Part shown: piece by piece, positions 13,036 through 26,410 of the stretch
How the letters are laid out: the number at the start of each line of letters is the position of its first letter
Position numbering within the stretch: position 1 is the stretch's first letter
Assembly (NCBI GenBank): GCA_026545225.1
Contig: CM048848.1
Coordinates: forward strand, 45,758,806-45,822,805
DNA length: 64,000 nt
Direction: 5' to 3'
Source: Cornus controversa
Taxonomy: Eukaryota; Streptophyta; Magnoliopsida; Cornales; Cornaceae
Notes under the pieces: generated by a model
The model's input: the letters and a program-made list of their open reading frames with translations, nothing else
Databases searched by the model: none
What the model was told of the DNA's origin: nothing
Position numbers and translations under genes: made by a program

Positions 13036-13872
13036 TATAACGATTTGATGCCATTTTTATTATGCATACCAATCCCATGTGCAGCTTTATTTTGAAGGCA
13101 TTTCTAGCTAAGTGACAAAACTCAGCAGAAAAAAGTACCTGTGCAATTATATATTGTTTTGTTCTCTTTTGTGATGGGAATTTGATTTTGGGATATAACC
13201 AACTTGTCTTTACCTTTTCCTGGATGTATCAACATTGAGAATAGACACTTTGCACTTTTCTTAATTTGTGCAAAATAACAAGTGTAGTGTGAGATAAACA
13301 CTGTAGAATCAGATCAAGAGAAACAACTTCTTTGTAAAAAGGTTATAAACAAACTTTTCTTTCATTTTCAAACCCTTGTAGTTTAAGATTGAAAGTCATT
13401 AAAGTAACAATCAAATTAATAGAAGTTCCATCTTCTGTTGAACAAACAGTAAGGTTGATGTACATTTAGTGCATCAAATCTTTTAATGTAAACCATGCAA
13501 TTGATATATTGGGTAACTTAATCCTCAAGTTGATCAAAATGCATGCATGCACAAACTATGTCTTGCTTGAAAATCAAGCCAATGATCATGAATTATGCAG
13601 AGAATGTTCTGAATTTTGATTGTGTCACACTATTATTTTTTTAGTGATCATTTATGAAACAATTAATTATAGTCTTACTTTAAGTTTGTAGTTCTTCTAG
13701 AAGATGGGAAAGCAACAAATAAAAGCTTAATTAAAATGTAGGCTTGCATAGTAGTTATGGATATTATTTAGAGCTCTCTAACTGTTGTCTTGGTTCTTAG
13801 GAAATGTACAAATCTTGACTCTTTTCAACTGAAATATATGGATAATTTTGAGCACAAGTTATGTGTACACAT

Positions 13873-13875
<3 letters not shown>

Positions 13876-13906
<31 letters not shown>
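13876..13906. repeat. (CT)n microsatellite
   Basis: Perfect CT dinucleotide run. Shorter CT runs lie at the equivalent position of the neighbouring units (about 9482-9493 and 16371-16387), so the tract is an inherited part of the unit. Confidence 0.97.
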
Positions 13907-13909
<3 letters not shown>

Positions 13910-15129
13910 CACAAATTACTTTGGATATTCTGCACCTAAAGAAACTACAATTCAATATCATAATGCATATGGAAACAGATCTCATAATTGGTAAAGTTCT
14001 TCTCAACATAACTATATATATAAACACAACTTATATAAGCTTTATGTGGGATTAACATGGTTGAAAGTTTCCGTCAAGAAATTTTCTTCCTATGGAGTGT
14101 GAAAGCAATTGAAACTTGCACCATTTTCTGAATATCAAAGATTTGATTTTCATATTATGTCAGAAAACCAGATGATAAGATTCTTTAACAACATTGTTGA
14201 CTTAGCATGCAATTTATTAATTTTTTGCATATATATTAAACATTTTTATGATTACTCACTATCTAGCTAAAGCATCTTCTATTTGTTAATTACTATAAAA
14301 AATTGTAAACTTGACAAGAGTCAACAGACAATCTGTGTTGTGTTCTAAGTTTCTAACATGACTATCACTAATTAGTATCAAGGATCAGATCTCATATCAC
14401 TGATATGAGATCCGATCCATGAAGAAAAAAATAAAAAATAAAATAATATGTTGTTTTGTGTATGCGTGCACGAATATTTAGATATATAGAAACATTTGGA
14501 CCTATCCATATGGTAACAATCTTGTTGGAGGATAAGTGAAAGAGTGGCTCCACATTTTGCTTATAACATGGTTTATAATGATGAAGAAAAACAAGAGGCA
14601 TCAAAATTATTGAATGAATAAGAGATAGAGACTTGAAATTAGTATAATATGCTAATACAAATACTGAAATCACACTAGTATATATGTAACATATAGCAAT
14701 GCCTAAGAACAATGCCATAAGGTTACCATGTTTTGCATTAGAAATGAAATGTATGATCGATAGACAAGGTCCATAGACTGTTTGTGCCTTGTAAAGTTCA
14801 GGAGTACTAATCTTGAGGATTGATCTCAAAAGCTAAATTGATCCAATTTTGATATTCGGGGAAATTTTTTTTTACCTGAAGCATACCATCATGAGCATTA
14901 TGAATCATTTGTCAAACTGTTTTGTTAAAAATGCACTTGTGCTCGCTTTATTTATGTTCGCATGGTGAATACTCATCATATTGCTGCAGAGGAGCTAGAA
15001 GTACCATGCACACTTTTGCAATAAGTATGTCTAGATTCAATGGTTGTTATGTTCTTTGTTGTTTGAGTGGAGTGTGCTCTAACATTAAACCTCACAACAA
15101 AATTTATTTGTTTATGTCAAGTCTCACGT

Positions 15130-15330
15130 CGTTTGAGAAAAGTTGTTGAGACTCGTATGTATGGACACCTGCTAGTTATGTAGATGCTTTTTGAAGAAAA
15201 TCTTGAGCACCAAGATGAGAGCGTGCAAATAGACAATATCTACACGATCGACAGGTCGTGACAAATAGTATTAGAGCCAATCGGGACAATAAGTCACTGA
15301 ATAGACAATATCAACACGAAGTAGACAGGT
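15130..15330 (+). repeat. Degenerate TRIM/LTR fragment
   Basis: agtattagagccaatcggg near 15268 resembles a decayed tRNA primer-binding site (consensus tggtatcagagcc). It is preceded by gtctcacgtcgtttgag, a phrase seen in plant TRIM LTRs. A short direct repeat, atagacaatatc-acacga, lies at 15230 and 15301. No paired LTRs are visible. Confidence 0.3.
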
Positions 15331-16079
15331 CAAAATGCTTGATCAAAAGAAATTAGTTAGCTCTGCAAAGTGTACCTTCTGGTTTCAATATCTTAACAAG
15401 GAACCAAATTTTTAATTAGCATTGTTCTTATCTATATCTGAAATTCTATTTTCTTCAAATGCCAAATGAGTGATCCAAAGATGACAACCATGTGAACCAA
15501 CATGTTTATATATAAATATATATCTTCTTCCTTTTTAACACAACAAGCTCGAGAATAGACACTTTTTTTTCTTTTCTCAATTCGTGCAAAAAACAACTGT
15601 GGTGTGAGATAACCACACTGTGGAATCAAAAAAAGGGAAACAAACTTTTGTAAAAATTATTAAAAAGATAAGACTTTTCTTCTTGTTCAAACTCTTATGA
15701 TGCAAGATGGGAAAATCATTGCACCGACAAAAAATTGGTGTGATCTTAAGATATTCAACAAGCAAGTCATCATTTGTGTAATGATTAAATGATATTAACG
15801 AAAGTTCATCTTCTGTACAACAATGAGTTCAATAACCACACTTTTTACCCAAAAAGACAACAATATATAACCATACATAGAATTATTTTATTGGGCATAA
15901 AGACTTAATTTTGATCTTATTGGTAACCTTTTCGAGTGAATTATTGCTTCAAATGAAGCCAATATAGATGTCTTCTTGGTTCACAGAAAATGACACAAAA
16001 TCTTAGATTTTGTGGTTGTAATTTTGAGTCTTCCCATATGGAAGAAATGGATAATTTTATCCACAACTATAAATATTGT

Positions 16080-16340
16080 TAGCACAAACATTGCAAACCA
16101 AGAACGCAATTAAGAAATCGACAACAAGTAACACATACCACACAAAGAATACAAAGAGTTACGTGATTGAAAGTGAAGCCTATGTCCACCACAATGAAGA
16201 TCTCTCTTACCACAACCTAAACGCCTGAGTTATAAGATAGTTCTAAAACTGAGTCCAAACCTCACAAGAAAAAAGGGATCAAAATCGAACGTATTGCGAC
16301 CTGGACTAAAACAAAATTCCAATCACAACATCACATACAT
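16080..16340. repeat. Insertion in array unit, LTR-derived appearance
   Basis: Compared with the matching part of the second unit (13840-13880), this unit carries about 260 bp extra, containing gagttacgtgattgaaagtg and cctatgtccaccacaatg. Similar phrases occur in antisense plant Copia LTRs. No clear TSD. Confidence 0.35.
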
Positions 16341-17109
16341 ATATATACCCACATATACAAACCCTTAAACTCTCTCTCTCTCTCTCTGTCCAGTGCTGTT
16401 ACTGAGATATTCTGCACCTAAGAAACTAAAATCAATATTGTCGGTGAGGTTCATCTCTAAATAAATATAAACTTAAGTTTATAATGACTTTGTATTTAGA
16501 CAGAAAATGGTTGCACATAGAGACTTTGAGATGGCATAAAGAAATTTTCTACTTGTGGAGTGGAGTACCGACAACTAAAAAACTTGCTTTACGAGGAACA
16601 AAGACATTAGTATTGTTATTATATTGTCAGAAAGCATGCTTGATTCAGATCTAATTTTTTATTTGAATAAAGAACTTCACCAATCTCAACAATTTACTAA
16701 TCTTTACATATTGGACATGGTTATGGTTAGTGTCTAAGATATATATCCTGTCATTGTTAATTGCAATTTTTAATTAACATTACAAGGGTCAGTAGACTAA
16801 TCTGTTTAGTGTTGTTTCTAGAACTAAATATCTAACTGCACTTAGAAACTGATGCAGAGAGAGAGATGTCATGAGGTGCCTATATATAAGAAGGTGGCTT
16901 TTAGTATATTAAAAACACATAATGAAATTATTAAATGATTTGTATCATGAATGGTAAAACGGCACCGTTATATTAGTATTGATATTCAATTTGATCTTTT
17001 ATACAAGACCTCTAGCTTTGCCACAATATTTATGATACAAATCATTAATATATTTCATAATATATATCATTTCTCATTTTTTATTGAATTGACATAGAAT
17101 GATTTATCA

Positions 17110-17880
17110 AATCTGCCCATAAGTGCTCACTTGTTTTACACATTAATTGTTTTTATAAATTCAATACAAGAAGGTTAAATTTGTAATATGGCAAAATATA
17201 GTACATTAAGTTTTCAAATGAGAAAATTATAAGCATATATATGAGTCATGATATAGAGTTCGACAGATAGACAATTTAAATTGATTTTATATAAGAGACG
17301 CTGACGTTATGATGATGTTAAAACTAAGAATTATCAATGTAATCATCACGACATCAGTTCAACTCACATAAAACAATCCAAGTGTATGGTCTCTAAATCA
17401 TTTCCCACAATCTACTCATAAGAGCCCACTTGTTTTATACATTAATTACTTTTATAAGTTGAATGCAAGAAAGTTAAATTTATAATATTATAAAATATAG
17501 TATATTAATTTTTCAAATAAGACAATTATATGCATATATATGAGTCATGATATAGAATTCAACAATTGTTATAATAATGTCAGAATTCAAAAGTATCAAT
17601 GACGTCATCACGACATTAGTTCAATTCACATAAAACAATCAAGTTTAGTGACTCTAAATCATTTTCCATAATCTACCTATAAGAGCCTACTTGTTTTACA
17701 CATTAAAAGTTAAATTTATAATATTATAAAATATAATATATTGATTTTTCAAATAAGACAATTATAAGCAGATACATGAGTGATGATATAGAGTTTGAGA
17801 GCTGGACAATTCAAATTGAATTTACGCTGATGTCAAAAATATCAATGTCCTCATCATTAGATCATAACTTTACTATTAGT
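17110..17880. repeat. Three-copy tandem repeat, period about 260-300 bp
   Basis: Units start at about 17110, 17410 and 17671 with atct-cc-ataag-gc-cacttg. Each contains gcatatatatgagt-atgatatagagtt-ga and a later atcatcacgacat-agttca segment, although the third is shortened. No coding potential is seen. Confidence 0.85.
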
Positions 17881-18757
17881 TTATTGGTTGATTCCTAGAG
17901 TTTTGGTGGGTCCAAACAAAAAGCATCTTTTTGCACATCAAAGTTCTTAAAAATATAAGTAATCTGTTAGGGATAATCAGAACATGAATCTCCACTTCCC
18001 TGACTATGACTCTGAGTATGGGGCTATGGGCTATTGGTGAATTTGTGTGAATTTGTCATGTGAGACCCATTAAATAATACGACGATGCACCTTTCTTCCC
18101 AAACATGGTTTACCGACATGAAACTGTGTCCGGTCACAAAAGTTTCAGTTTCTATCTATCAGAATAAGTCGTCCATTATTTTACCTAACCTCATAGGTAA
18201 CGGGAGCAATTGTTATTCCAAGGATCGAGATCATATATATATAATTCTATAATTGGGTTTGGTTGATACAGATGGATAAATAATGCAGAGATGTCACATA
18301 TATATATATATACACACACACACATGTATGGATACCCGACCATCTTGACACATCTCTTGGTAAGAATGTTTTTAAGGTAAAAACAAAAACGACTTCTCTG
18401 CACGAAAAGATAAGGTTATTCAAACTCCATAGTAACAAGAGAATAAAGAACTTCTACACACGATCCTCTAAATTAATAAAAGTCTCGTGTAATTAACTAA
18501 TCTCTTATATATATATATATATTGATTTGGGCATGTAACATGTATCAACCTGCAGTGCCATAAATTGTGGAAAGACTTTCAACGCGCATTGAATATATCT
18601 TTGACCAATTGAAAAACAAAGATATTAGATATAGAAAACGCGGGAGACAGGAGTGCTGCTAGTAGCCTAGTGCAGAAGTCATGGCTACAGAAGTCCTACC
18701 ATTGCCCCTACGCAAATAGCAACCCCAAACCCAGGGGATCAACCTACTTTTCACACC

Positions 18758-18796
<39 letters not shown>

Positions 18797-19430
18797 AGAT
18801 TGATTTTGTTGCATCACTATTTGTCTCCTTCTTTCCATTATATAAATAATTTCATATCATATTACAACTTTGGCAGGGATCACTTTATATATGGTTATTT
18901 ACTCTCTGCCTAATGTAAAAACTGCAGAGTTAAATTAAAGTTTAAGTTGTTAGAGAATGTATAACTTTATTCTCTAACATTTCCTCATGTGTGACTCTGA
19001 TTTTTTTTTTTTATCATAATTGAGTCAATAGGTACATCAATTATATTTATCACCATGCCCATTTGTTGAAACATTCAAAATATATATATATAAAAAAAGA
19101 ATTGAAAGAAAAATAGAAAAAAGAGCATATATTTATATGGGGATTTGGAGGGGTTTGGCCTCATGCAATTGAATCAAATACCTGCTTTTTAGTTCATCAC
19201 ACCATACATGGTAATAAAATGATAAATATATACTATACAATCTCTAAATTGAATTTAATTGTTTAACTAGTTTTTGTAGCTACTCTCTGGTTCACCACCA
19301 TACCCATTAAATTGGATGTTCACATTTAATGGCTATCATAACTCTACCATCTATCTTCTCCCATTGGAAGCTTAAATTTAGAAGTGGGGCCCTTCAGTAT
19401 GTATCATCACAGCTCATATTATATCGATTG
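17881..19430. other. Gene-free AT-rich stretch
   Basis: Contains short AT runs near 18299-18310, 18508-18522 and 18762-18794 and a brief CA run near 18311. No ORF with family motifs, RNA gene or element terminus is recognised. Confidence 0.5.
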
Positions 19431-19567
19431 GCATAGTACTTGAGAACCTTGAATATGGTACTGATTGACGGTATATATGGTAGTGATTGACAGTATAAAT
19501 AAATATGGTAGTGGATTGACAGTATATATAGTGATTGGCTAGTATTCATGGTTCTCAGGTACCATGC
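19431..19567. repeat. Short inverted repeat (hairpin)
   Basis: A 25-bp left arm (19431-19455, containing gtacttgagaacc) pairs with a right arm (19543-19567, containing ggttctcaggtac) with about three mismatches. The loop holds reiterated gattgacagtata motifs. It could be a tiny MITE or a transcribed hairpin; no target duplication is clear. Confidence 0.6.
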
Positions 19568-21299
19568 TATATATATTGAATATGGTAGGGTTTGACAGGG
19601 ACCGACAATAAAAATACTTTACAAAATTAATTTTAGATTTCAAAATATTTATTTAATTACAATCTAAAATAACTCTCTCTGTTATTAATTTAACGGTCAA
19701 AATTTACCTATTACATTCATAAATAAATTTACATACACATTCACATATTTTCACACCTTTAAAATAATTTAGTTCAATAATCTTTTTTATATTATCATAA
19801 ACACGGACAATACGTTAGTATATCAATTATATGAATATTTAAGTTACAGAACTATATATACATATTTGACCGACTCGTGAAGAAGTCGGGTGACATGTGA
19901 TAGAACACTGATAATCTAAGCTTTTCAAATTATTAGCCTAAGCTTTTAATGAAGTCGGCTGTTAACACGCGCAAGAGTACTTTAGGTCCAACTGATATTT
20001 ACAATGCACATGTTGGAACCTCTTTTTTCAAATCCTCTACCATAATTGTTTTTTTCTTACAAAAAGAAATAAAAAAAAAAAAAAACACAGATAGAGTTAA
20101 ATGCATATGCATGGTTGGTAAATATCATAGATGAGAGAACCTTTGGTGCTGAATATATTAGCTTGTTACCAGACGGATGCAAAGTCAACATCTGCATAGC
20201 GTGACGGGTCCGTAAATGGTTTAGAATTAGTATCGGACTAGAATACGGATAAGTGTGTTCAAGTTCACGAGGGTCAGACTAGTATAGACAATAAATTTCA
20301 ATCGGGGAGTGATTGTGACGTTTTTACGTCCATTAGGATAGATTACACTTATAAGGAAATGTCTTTTATTTATGTAAACGTGTTTTAAAACTGACCGTAC
20401 CGAGAAGGTGCAAAACAGATCTAAACAATGCGAGACACGTTCTAACAACTAAAATTTATAATAAGAGAATGATGGAATAAAATTTATATATGTAACTGAA
20501 TTAAATAACATTATCGTCATCCTTGACTTAATCTCATAAGAATGGGTCGATTTAACTGGACACATGTAACTGAATTAAATAGTTATAAGAATTTGAATTG
20601 AATTATGTACAAGGTTGGCTCAGGCCATGGTAAAGGTTTATCACTTAATATATATTTCTTCATTATTATTTTTTATATAGGGGTTCTTTACGCAAATGCA
20701 AAGTTAGATGCATGAAGCAATGTGATAAAATTTAAAGTACACATGAAATTTTCTACATTTATTTCATGTTTTTTTTCTTATTCTTTTGAAATTCTTCTTT
20801 GTTGTTAATAATACAAGAAATTTAATCAATTCAACTGACTTGACCAACCTAAATTCTTGAATATGCTTTATTTTGCAATAACAAAGTTAGGATTATGTCA
20901 ATACAAATTATAATTAAATCTGAGGAAAATAAATATAATAACTAAGGATTAGTAAAATTGAACAAAAATTAAATTTGGAGAGTTTTCTATATTATTTTCA
21001 TTTTATAATATCTTCTTCAAAGACAAGTTGAATGTGTTTACAAAGGTGTGTGTCATGTTGTCGTCATGTTTAAGTTCCTTACCAGTAAACTTGCAAGCAG
21101 TAGATAATATTCTGTGTGAGTGATTTAATCACACTCTCTATCTAGGATACTTTAATTGACCAATCATTGGATCCACAGGCCACTTCCATTTTCATATCTA
21201 TTGATTGCTTTGTCACGTTTCCATCTCAACAACTTCCACTCTTTAAGTCTTAATTGTAAAAAAGTCCAACATTATATAATTTATATTCTCCACATCTCA

Positions 21300-21300
<1 letters not shown>
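19568..21300. other. Gene-free stretch
   Basis: Low-complexity AT-rich DNA with some GC-richer patches near 20160-20440. The patch near 20295-20320 (caatcggggagtgattgtgacg) faintly resembles a polypurine tract/LTR junction but has no partner. No gene is supported. Confidence 0.45.

Positions 21301-21304
<4 letters not shown>

Positions 21305-21347
<43 letters not shown>
21305..21347. repeat. (AT)n microsatellite
   Basis: Uninterrupted AT run of about 43 bp. Confidence 0.97.
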
Positions 21348-21349
<2 letters not shown>

Positions 21350-21624
21350 GCTATCCAAAATACTTATTTCATTTAAAATATCAAAATAAGATAAATACAT
21401 CTTTTCATAAATATTCGTTTAAGTTTTCAAAATTTTTTGACTTTGATAGTATGTATATTTAAATTTTAAATGGTAAAGATGAAATTTTTAAAAAAAATAA
21501 TGCATTAAATACATGTATCCTTAAAATATTAGAATATCAAAGATATACTATTAATATGAGACCAAATGTATTGTGAAACAGTTCCTTTTTAGTAAACAAA
21601 TTTGTGACATAGTGTTGATTCGTT

Positions 21625-21910
21625 TATGCAGGTGTTGAAAGACGTGGACTAGTGTTAGATGGGGACTTGTTTTACATCGGATCGGATCCGGATGGAAAAG
21701 AAAACGGGTATATATAGGGAGGTATATTACACTATTTAATCACTTAGATTTTTGAATTAGAGGACAAACGTTCGATCCGTTAAATTTGGTATCAGAATCA
21801 GACCAGTCTTCGATTCGATACTTTGACAAGTGCCTACTTGGGTGGAGTCAAGGTCCGGACGAATAGACAGAATGATCCAACCGCAACGAATGTGTTTCGA
21901 GTTCAAAAGG
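21625..21910 (+). repeat. Degenerate TRIM/LTR-like fragment
   Basis: ttggtatcagaatcagacc at about 21788 looks like a tRNA primer-binding site. Upstream, tttacatcggatcggat and a TATA-like gggtatatataggg resemble a short LTR. No second LTR or flanking duplication was seen. Confidence 0.4.
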
Positions 21911-22905
21911 GCCATGTACCTTTTTTAAAATTAGTATTTTTCAAAATTTTGGTTTTCATAGTACAACTTTATAACTAATTTCCTAATTTTTCAAACCACA
22001 GTGGAAGGGTTATGATAGGTTCCCCCACAACATTTGGAAAACATTGTTTAATTTATAGATTCCACCTTTTTCTTTCTGGTATGTGATAAGTTCCACCTAG
22101 AATTATTGTGTACCATTTCAATTGTTCTTGAGTCCACCATTATTCCACTGCCAAGAGCACACATATATGGCAGTCAAAAACTGCATTAATTCTTGCATGT
22201 TTACACAACCCCACATACATAATTAGACTGAAGTACAAGCAAAAAGAATAAAAAGAAGAGAGATAAAAAAATAACCCCAGATACATAATTACACTCAAAT
22301 ACCAACAAAAATAATAAAAGAATACAGATACGGCGAGAGTGGGACCGGACCATTACATGGTCCGACCAATCACGTTGGGCCATGCAAATGAATGCGTCAA
22401 TTTTATTTAATTTTTTATTGCATGATTAAATATGTATATGTTTTCTAACTATTTAAAAATTCTCTATTTAAAAAAAATTAATTAAATAATCCAGAATTAT
22501 GTAATCTCAATCAATCACCAACCAACCTGACACCTAATAATTGAGTAAGATTCACAGTCTAACTTTACCGAAGGAGGAGCTCTAAAAGGTTTGTGCTCTT
22601 GTATGTTATTTTGTGTGAGTTTAAATATTTGTACATGTGTTAAAAGTCATTATCTGGTGCAATACAAGTATGATTTAATGGGTTAATTTGTTATACGAGT
22701 AATGCATTAATTGTTTCTTTTATGCTCTAGGAGATATGATATAATTTTAAAAAATACTATACTTTTTTGTTTTTTACAAAAATATAAGTCAAAAAAATTA
22801 AACATGTATTTTAAATTCTTAAAGAGATATGTTTTAATTTTTATAGATGAAACAATTATGTTAAGAAATTTTAAAATAGTGTGTTCACTGTATAAACTAA
22901 AACTA

Positions 22906-22911
<6 letters not shown>

Positions 22912-22949
<38 letters not shown>
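22912..22949. repeat. (AT)n microsatellite
   Basis: AT dinucleotide run of about 38 bp. Confidence 0.97.
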
Positions 22950-22953
<4 letters not shown>

Positions 22954-23079
22954 TGTCATATAAATCTTACAAAAATAGGAGATTTATACTGTAAAAAGCA
23001 TAAACAAAAATTGATAAATAAGAAGCAAGTGACAAGATGATAAAATATGTCAATCCTTTCATAAACGTTGTAGGTTTAT

Positions 23080-26000
23080 TATTAGTTACACACCTTAATT
23101 TTTAATAATTTTATTATATATTAGCTAGGTACACTTTAGTTTATTATAGTTTAAGATAAATGTCACATGTGATTCTATTGATCTCGAGGTTTCAATGCAA
23201 GAATAATTTGATAATTTTGATGATAACAATTTATTAATGTAAGAATTTGACGATCTACTTGAGTGGATATTTACAAATTTAAGAAATTCATGGACAAATT
23301 GAAAAGCTCAAATTAATCTAGGCTCACAGTGATGAAACTTAAATAATTTATGTTAAAGATCTTACAGACGTTTATATGTTGGTCATAGATGTCTATGCCT
23401 TCATTATCTAGTTATACACTCATCATCATCTTTGTCTTTATCTCATATAGATGGAGTTCGCTGCATGAATTTTCTTTTTTCATTCTTATCTAGCCATATA
23501 TTGCAACTGGTTAAAGAAAAAAAGGTCTCATAGACGTCTATAAGGTATTTATAGTCATCTAAATCTTTATGATTTGACAATTCACTACAACTGCACAATT
23601 TAAAAAAAAAAAAAAGAAAAAAAAAGCTCACAAACATATATGTCGCATAATATATATTGAATTATTGAAGAGGTGGATAGTTGTCATAAAGGTCTTGTCA
23701 CACATCAAATACGTTATACTAACGAGGAGAATCTTTGATTTATAAGAATGGATAAGTCGCACTATGTAACAACTTAAGCTTCAACTCACTCCTTCATACA
23801 ATGTCACATCAAGTGTCTACTAAAAAAAAAGAGGGTGATCCAACGATATAAAATACAAACATAAGAGTAGATAGATTGCATATTATCTGTTTATTAGATA
23901 TTAGCTAGGTACACTTTAGTTCATTATAGTTTAAGAAAAATGTCACGTGATTCTATTGGCCTCGAGGTTTCAATTGAAGGATAATTTGATAATTTTGATA
24001 ATAAAAACCTATTAATGTAAGAATTTCACGTTCTACTTGAGTAGATATTTAAAATTTTAAGAAATCCATGGACAAATTGAAAAGCTCAAATTAATCTAGG
24101 CTTATAGTGATGAAACTTAAATAATTTTGGGTAAATTATACTAACCTCCCTTGAGGATCAATCAATATACACTGACCTCCCCTCTTGTTTGTCATATTAC
24201 ACTGACCTATCTTGAGATTTGAATACGAGATAACACAAATCTCTTTTTCGTTAGTGGTCAACATAGTTAATGACAAAAAATTATAATGTCAACAATTTAT
24301 ATATTTTCAATTCCAGTTTTATCCTTGAAAAATATATAAAGATGTAATTATCCTTATGAAATCACATGAAATACTTAAATACATTTTTAACTGAATAAAG
24401 TTGACAAAATTATCCCCTTCTTCTTCTTATCATTTTAAAAAGCCAAAAATTGATCTTCAACGAAGGTTGTCGGCGATAATTTCTAGTGGTAAGAGAAAGA
24501 AATGATAAAATATTTTTTTCTCTTTTTTTTTTTCATCATCACCCTCACCCTCTCTCTACTTTGTCTCTCTTCACTTAATTCAATCAAGAGTTATGATATT
24601 GAAATTAGAGAGTTTAATTGTGTGGTTTGGCTTCAATGGAATATATATGTGGATTCAGAATTGGGTTTAGAAGAATTATGATTAAATTATTTGAATTACA
24701 GATTTTGGATTCAGTCTATGTAATAATTTTTTTTCTTTTTAATTCTTTTTTTATGTTTTTAAAAGTCATAGTACAAAAGTTCGTTATTTTGATTACATAC
24801 ATATACATACACACACACTAGTATACAAAATTATAGAGTCAAGTAGCCAGCCCATATATAAAAGTTAGTAGCTAACCAACTCATTTATTCTTTTCAATTT
24901 ACAACCACGTCTCTAAAAAAATTATTATTGCTCATTGGTTACATACATAAATATAAACTCATTTCAATTCATGAATTTGTTTGTTAAATTTGTGAATAGC
25001 AAATTCTTCACTTATTTATTTAAACTACAATGGGTTTAAGTTGTTAAAAATATTTTATTTTTCATTAATTTTAGAATTTGTTTTCTAAATGAATTATTGA
25101 GCTCACCGGTATCGTTAATGGCGGAGGAACAAAATGAGAAGGGTGAGTAGACGTTGGAATACAATTGGGTAATTTTGTCTTTTCGCTTTACTTTATTTTT
25201 GACTAAAATAATATTAAAAAAATAAGAACAAAAAGGTAATTTTGTTACTTTTGTTAACGACATCTACCTAATAACTCTAACAAGAGAGGTAAGTGTAATT
25301 TGACAAATAAGAGGGGATGTTAGTGTATATTGATTAAATCTCAGAGGATGTCAATGTAATTAATCCAATAGTTTATGTTAAAGATCTTATAGACGTCTAT
25401 TTGATGGTCATAGACGTTTATGCCTTCATTATCTAGCTATATACTCATCATCATTATCTTTGTCTTTATCTCATATAGATGGAGTCGACCATATAAATTC
25501 TCTTTTTTCATTTTTATGTAGTCATATATTGCAACTTATTAATTTTTCAGAAAAAATGTCTCTGAGATGTCTATAAGGTCTTCATAGTAGTCTATATCTT
25601 CATGATTTGACAATTTACTACAAGTGCACAATTTAAATAAAAAAAAAAAAGATGCTCGCAAACGTTTACAAGTCACTCATAGACGTCCCTTGGTAATTTA
25701 TTAAAAGCTCACAGACATCTTTATCACTGTAAATATATGTCGCATAAATAGGTGGGTAGTTGTCACAACGGCCTTCTCACATATCCAATACGTTATACGA
25801 ATGAGGAGAATCTCTTATTTATAAGAGTGGATAAGTCACACTATCTAACAACTTAAGCTTCAATCCACTCTTTTATACAATGTCACATCAAATGTCTACT
25901 AAAAAACAGGATCATCTAACAATATGAAATACGAATAATACGTTACACGAATGAGGAGAATCTTTGATATATAAGAGTGGATATGAAATACGAATAATAC

Positions 26001-26410
26001 GTTACACGAATGAGGAGAATCTTTGATATATAAGAGTGGATAAGTCGTTGTATCTAATAACTAAAACTTCAATTCACTTCTTCTTACAATGTCACATCAA
26101 GTGTCTATTAAGAAAAAAGGCGATCCAACATTATGAAATACGAATATAAGAGTGAGTAAATTGCATATTAACTTCAATCCACTCCTTTGTACAATCTCAC
26201 ATCAAGTATCTACTAAAAAAAAATAGGACAGTCGAGAATTATGAAATATGAATATTAGAGTGGGTAAATAAATTGCATATTAATTTCAATCTACTTTTTC
26301 ATACAATGTCACATCAAGTGTTTATTCACAAAAAAAAAAAAAAAAAAAAAACAAAGTGGTCTAATGTTATGAAATACGAATATAAGAGTGGATAAATTGC
26401 ATATTATCTT
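23080..26410. repeat. Tandem repeat region with nested MULE
   Basis: A unit of about 0.8 kb starts at about 23080 (ttagctaggtacactttag) and again at about 23895, sharing the segments cctcgaggtttcaat, gatgaaacttaaataattt and gaggagaatctttgat. The second copy is split by the element at 24129-25366. At the 3' side smaller units reiterate gaatgaggagaatctttgat and gtcacatcaagtgtctact (25790-26330). Phrases of this kind occur in plant LTRs, but no LTR pair or coding domain was found. Confidence 0.75.
24129..25366. mobile_element. Non-autonomous MULE-like element
   Basis: The first and last roughly 80 bp are imperfect inverted repeats. The left end has atacactgacctcccctctt; the right end has aagaggggatgttagtgtat. 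The element is flanked by 9-bp sequences aataatttt (24120-24128) and aatagttta (25367-25375). The paralogous unit has the uninterrupted aataattta at 23342-23350. Long terminal inverted repeats plus 9-bp target duplication are typical of Mutator-like elements. I see no transposase; open frames inside are short. Confidence 0.85.

Larger units (their letters stand above)
8300..16850. repeat. Tandem array of diverged 2.5-3 kb units of unknown type
   Basis: Ordered sequence blocks recur. Block D (accaaattaa...gatccat-aagaaac) is at about 8490-8650, 11690-11840, 14280-14420 and 16740-16830. Block E (ggataagtgagagtgg...cacat) is at about 8760-8920, 12050-12200 and 14510-14620. Block A (cttaatttgtgcaa...gcaagatggaaagtcatt) is at about 8970-9190, 13185-13410 and 15490-15740; it also lies at 3365-3625, 6795-7045 and 7925-8055. 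Block C (gatattctgcacctaa) is at about 13925 and 16406, with a weaker version at 9740. Copies are clearly diverged. I find no shared open frame, splice structure or element terminus. Related blocks recur at 56870-57150, 60480-60670 and 62040-62240. Confidence 0.65.

Noticed and set aside
14392-14829. 145-codon minus-strand open frame
   Set aside because: It lies in the diverged array, is not preserved in sister units, and has no recognisable motif or splice signals.
23080-26400. CRISPR-like periodic repeats
   Set aside because: Units are long, diverged and plant-repeat-like; there is no spacer/repeat regularity and the DNA is eukaryotic.
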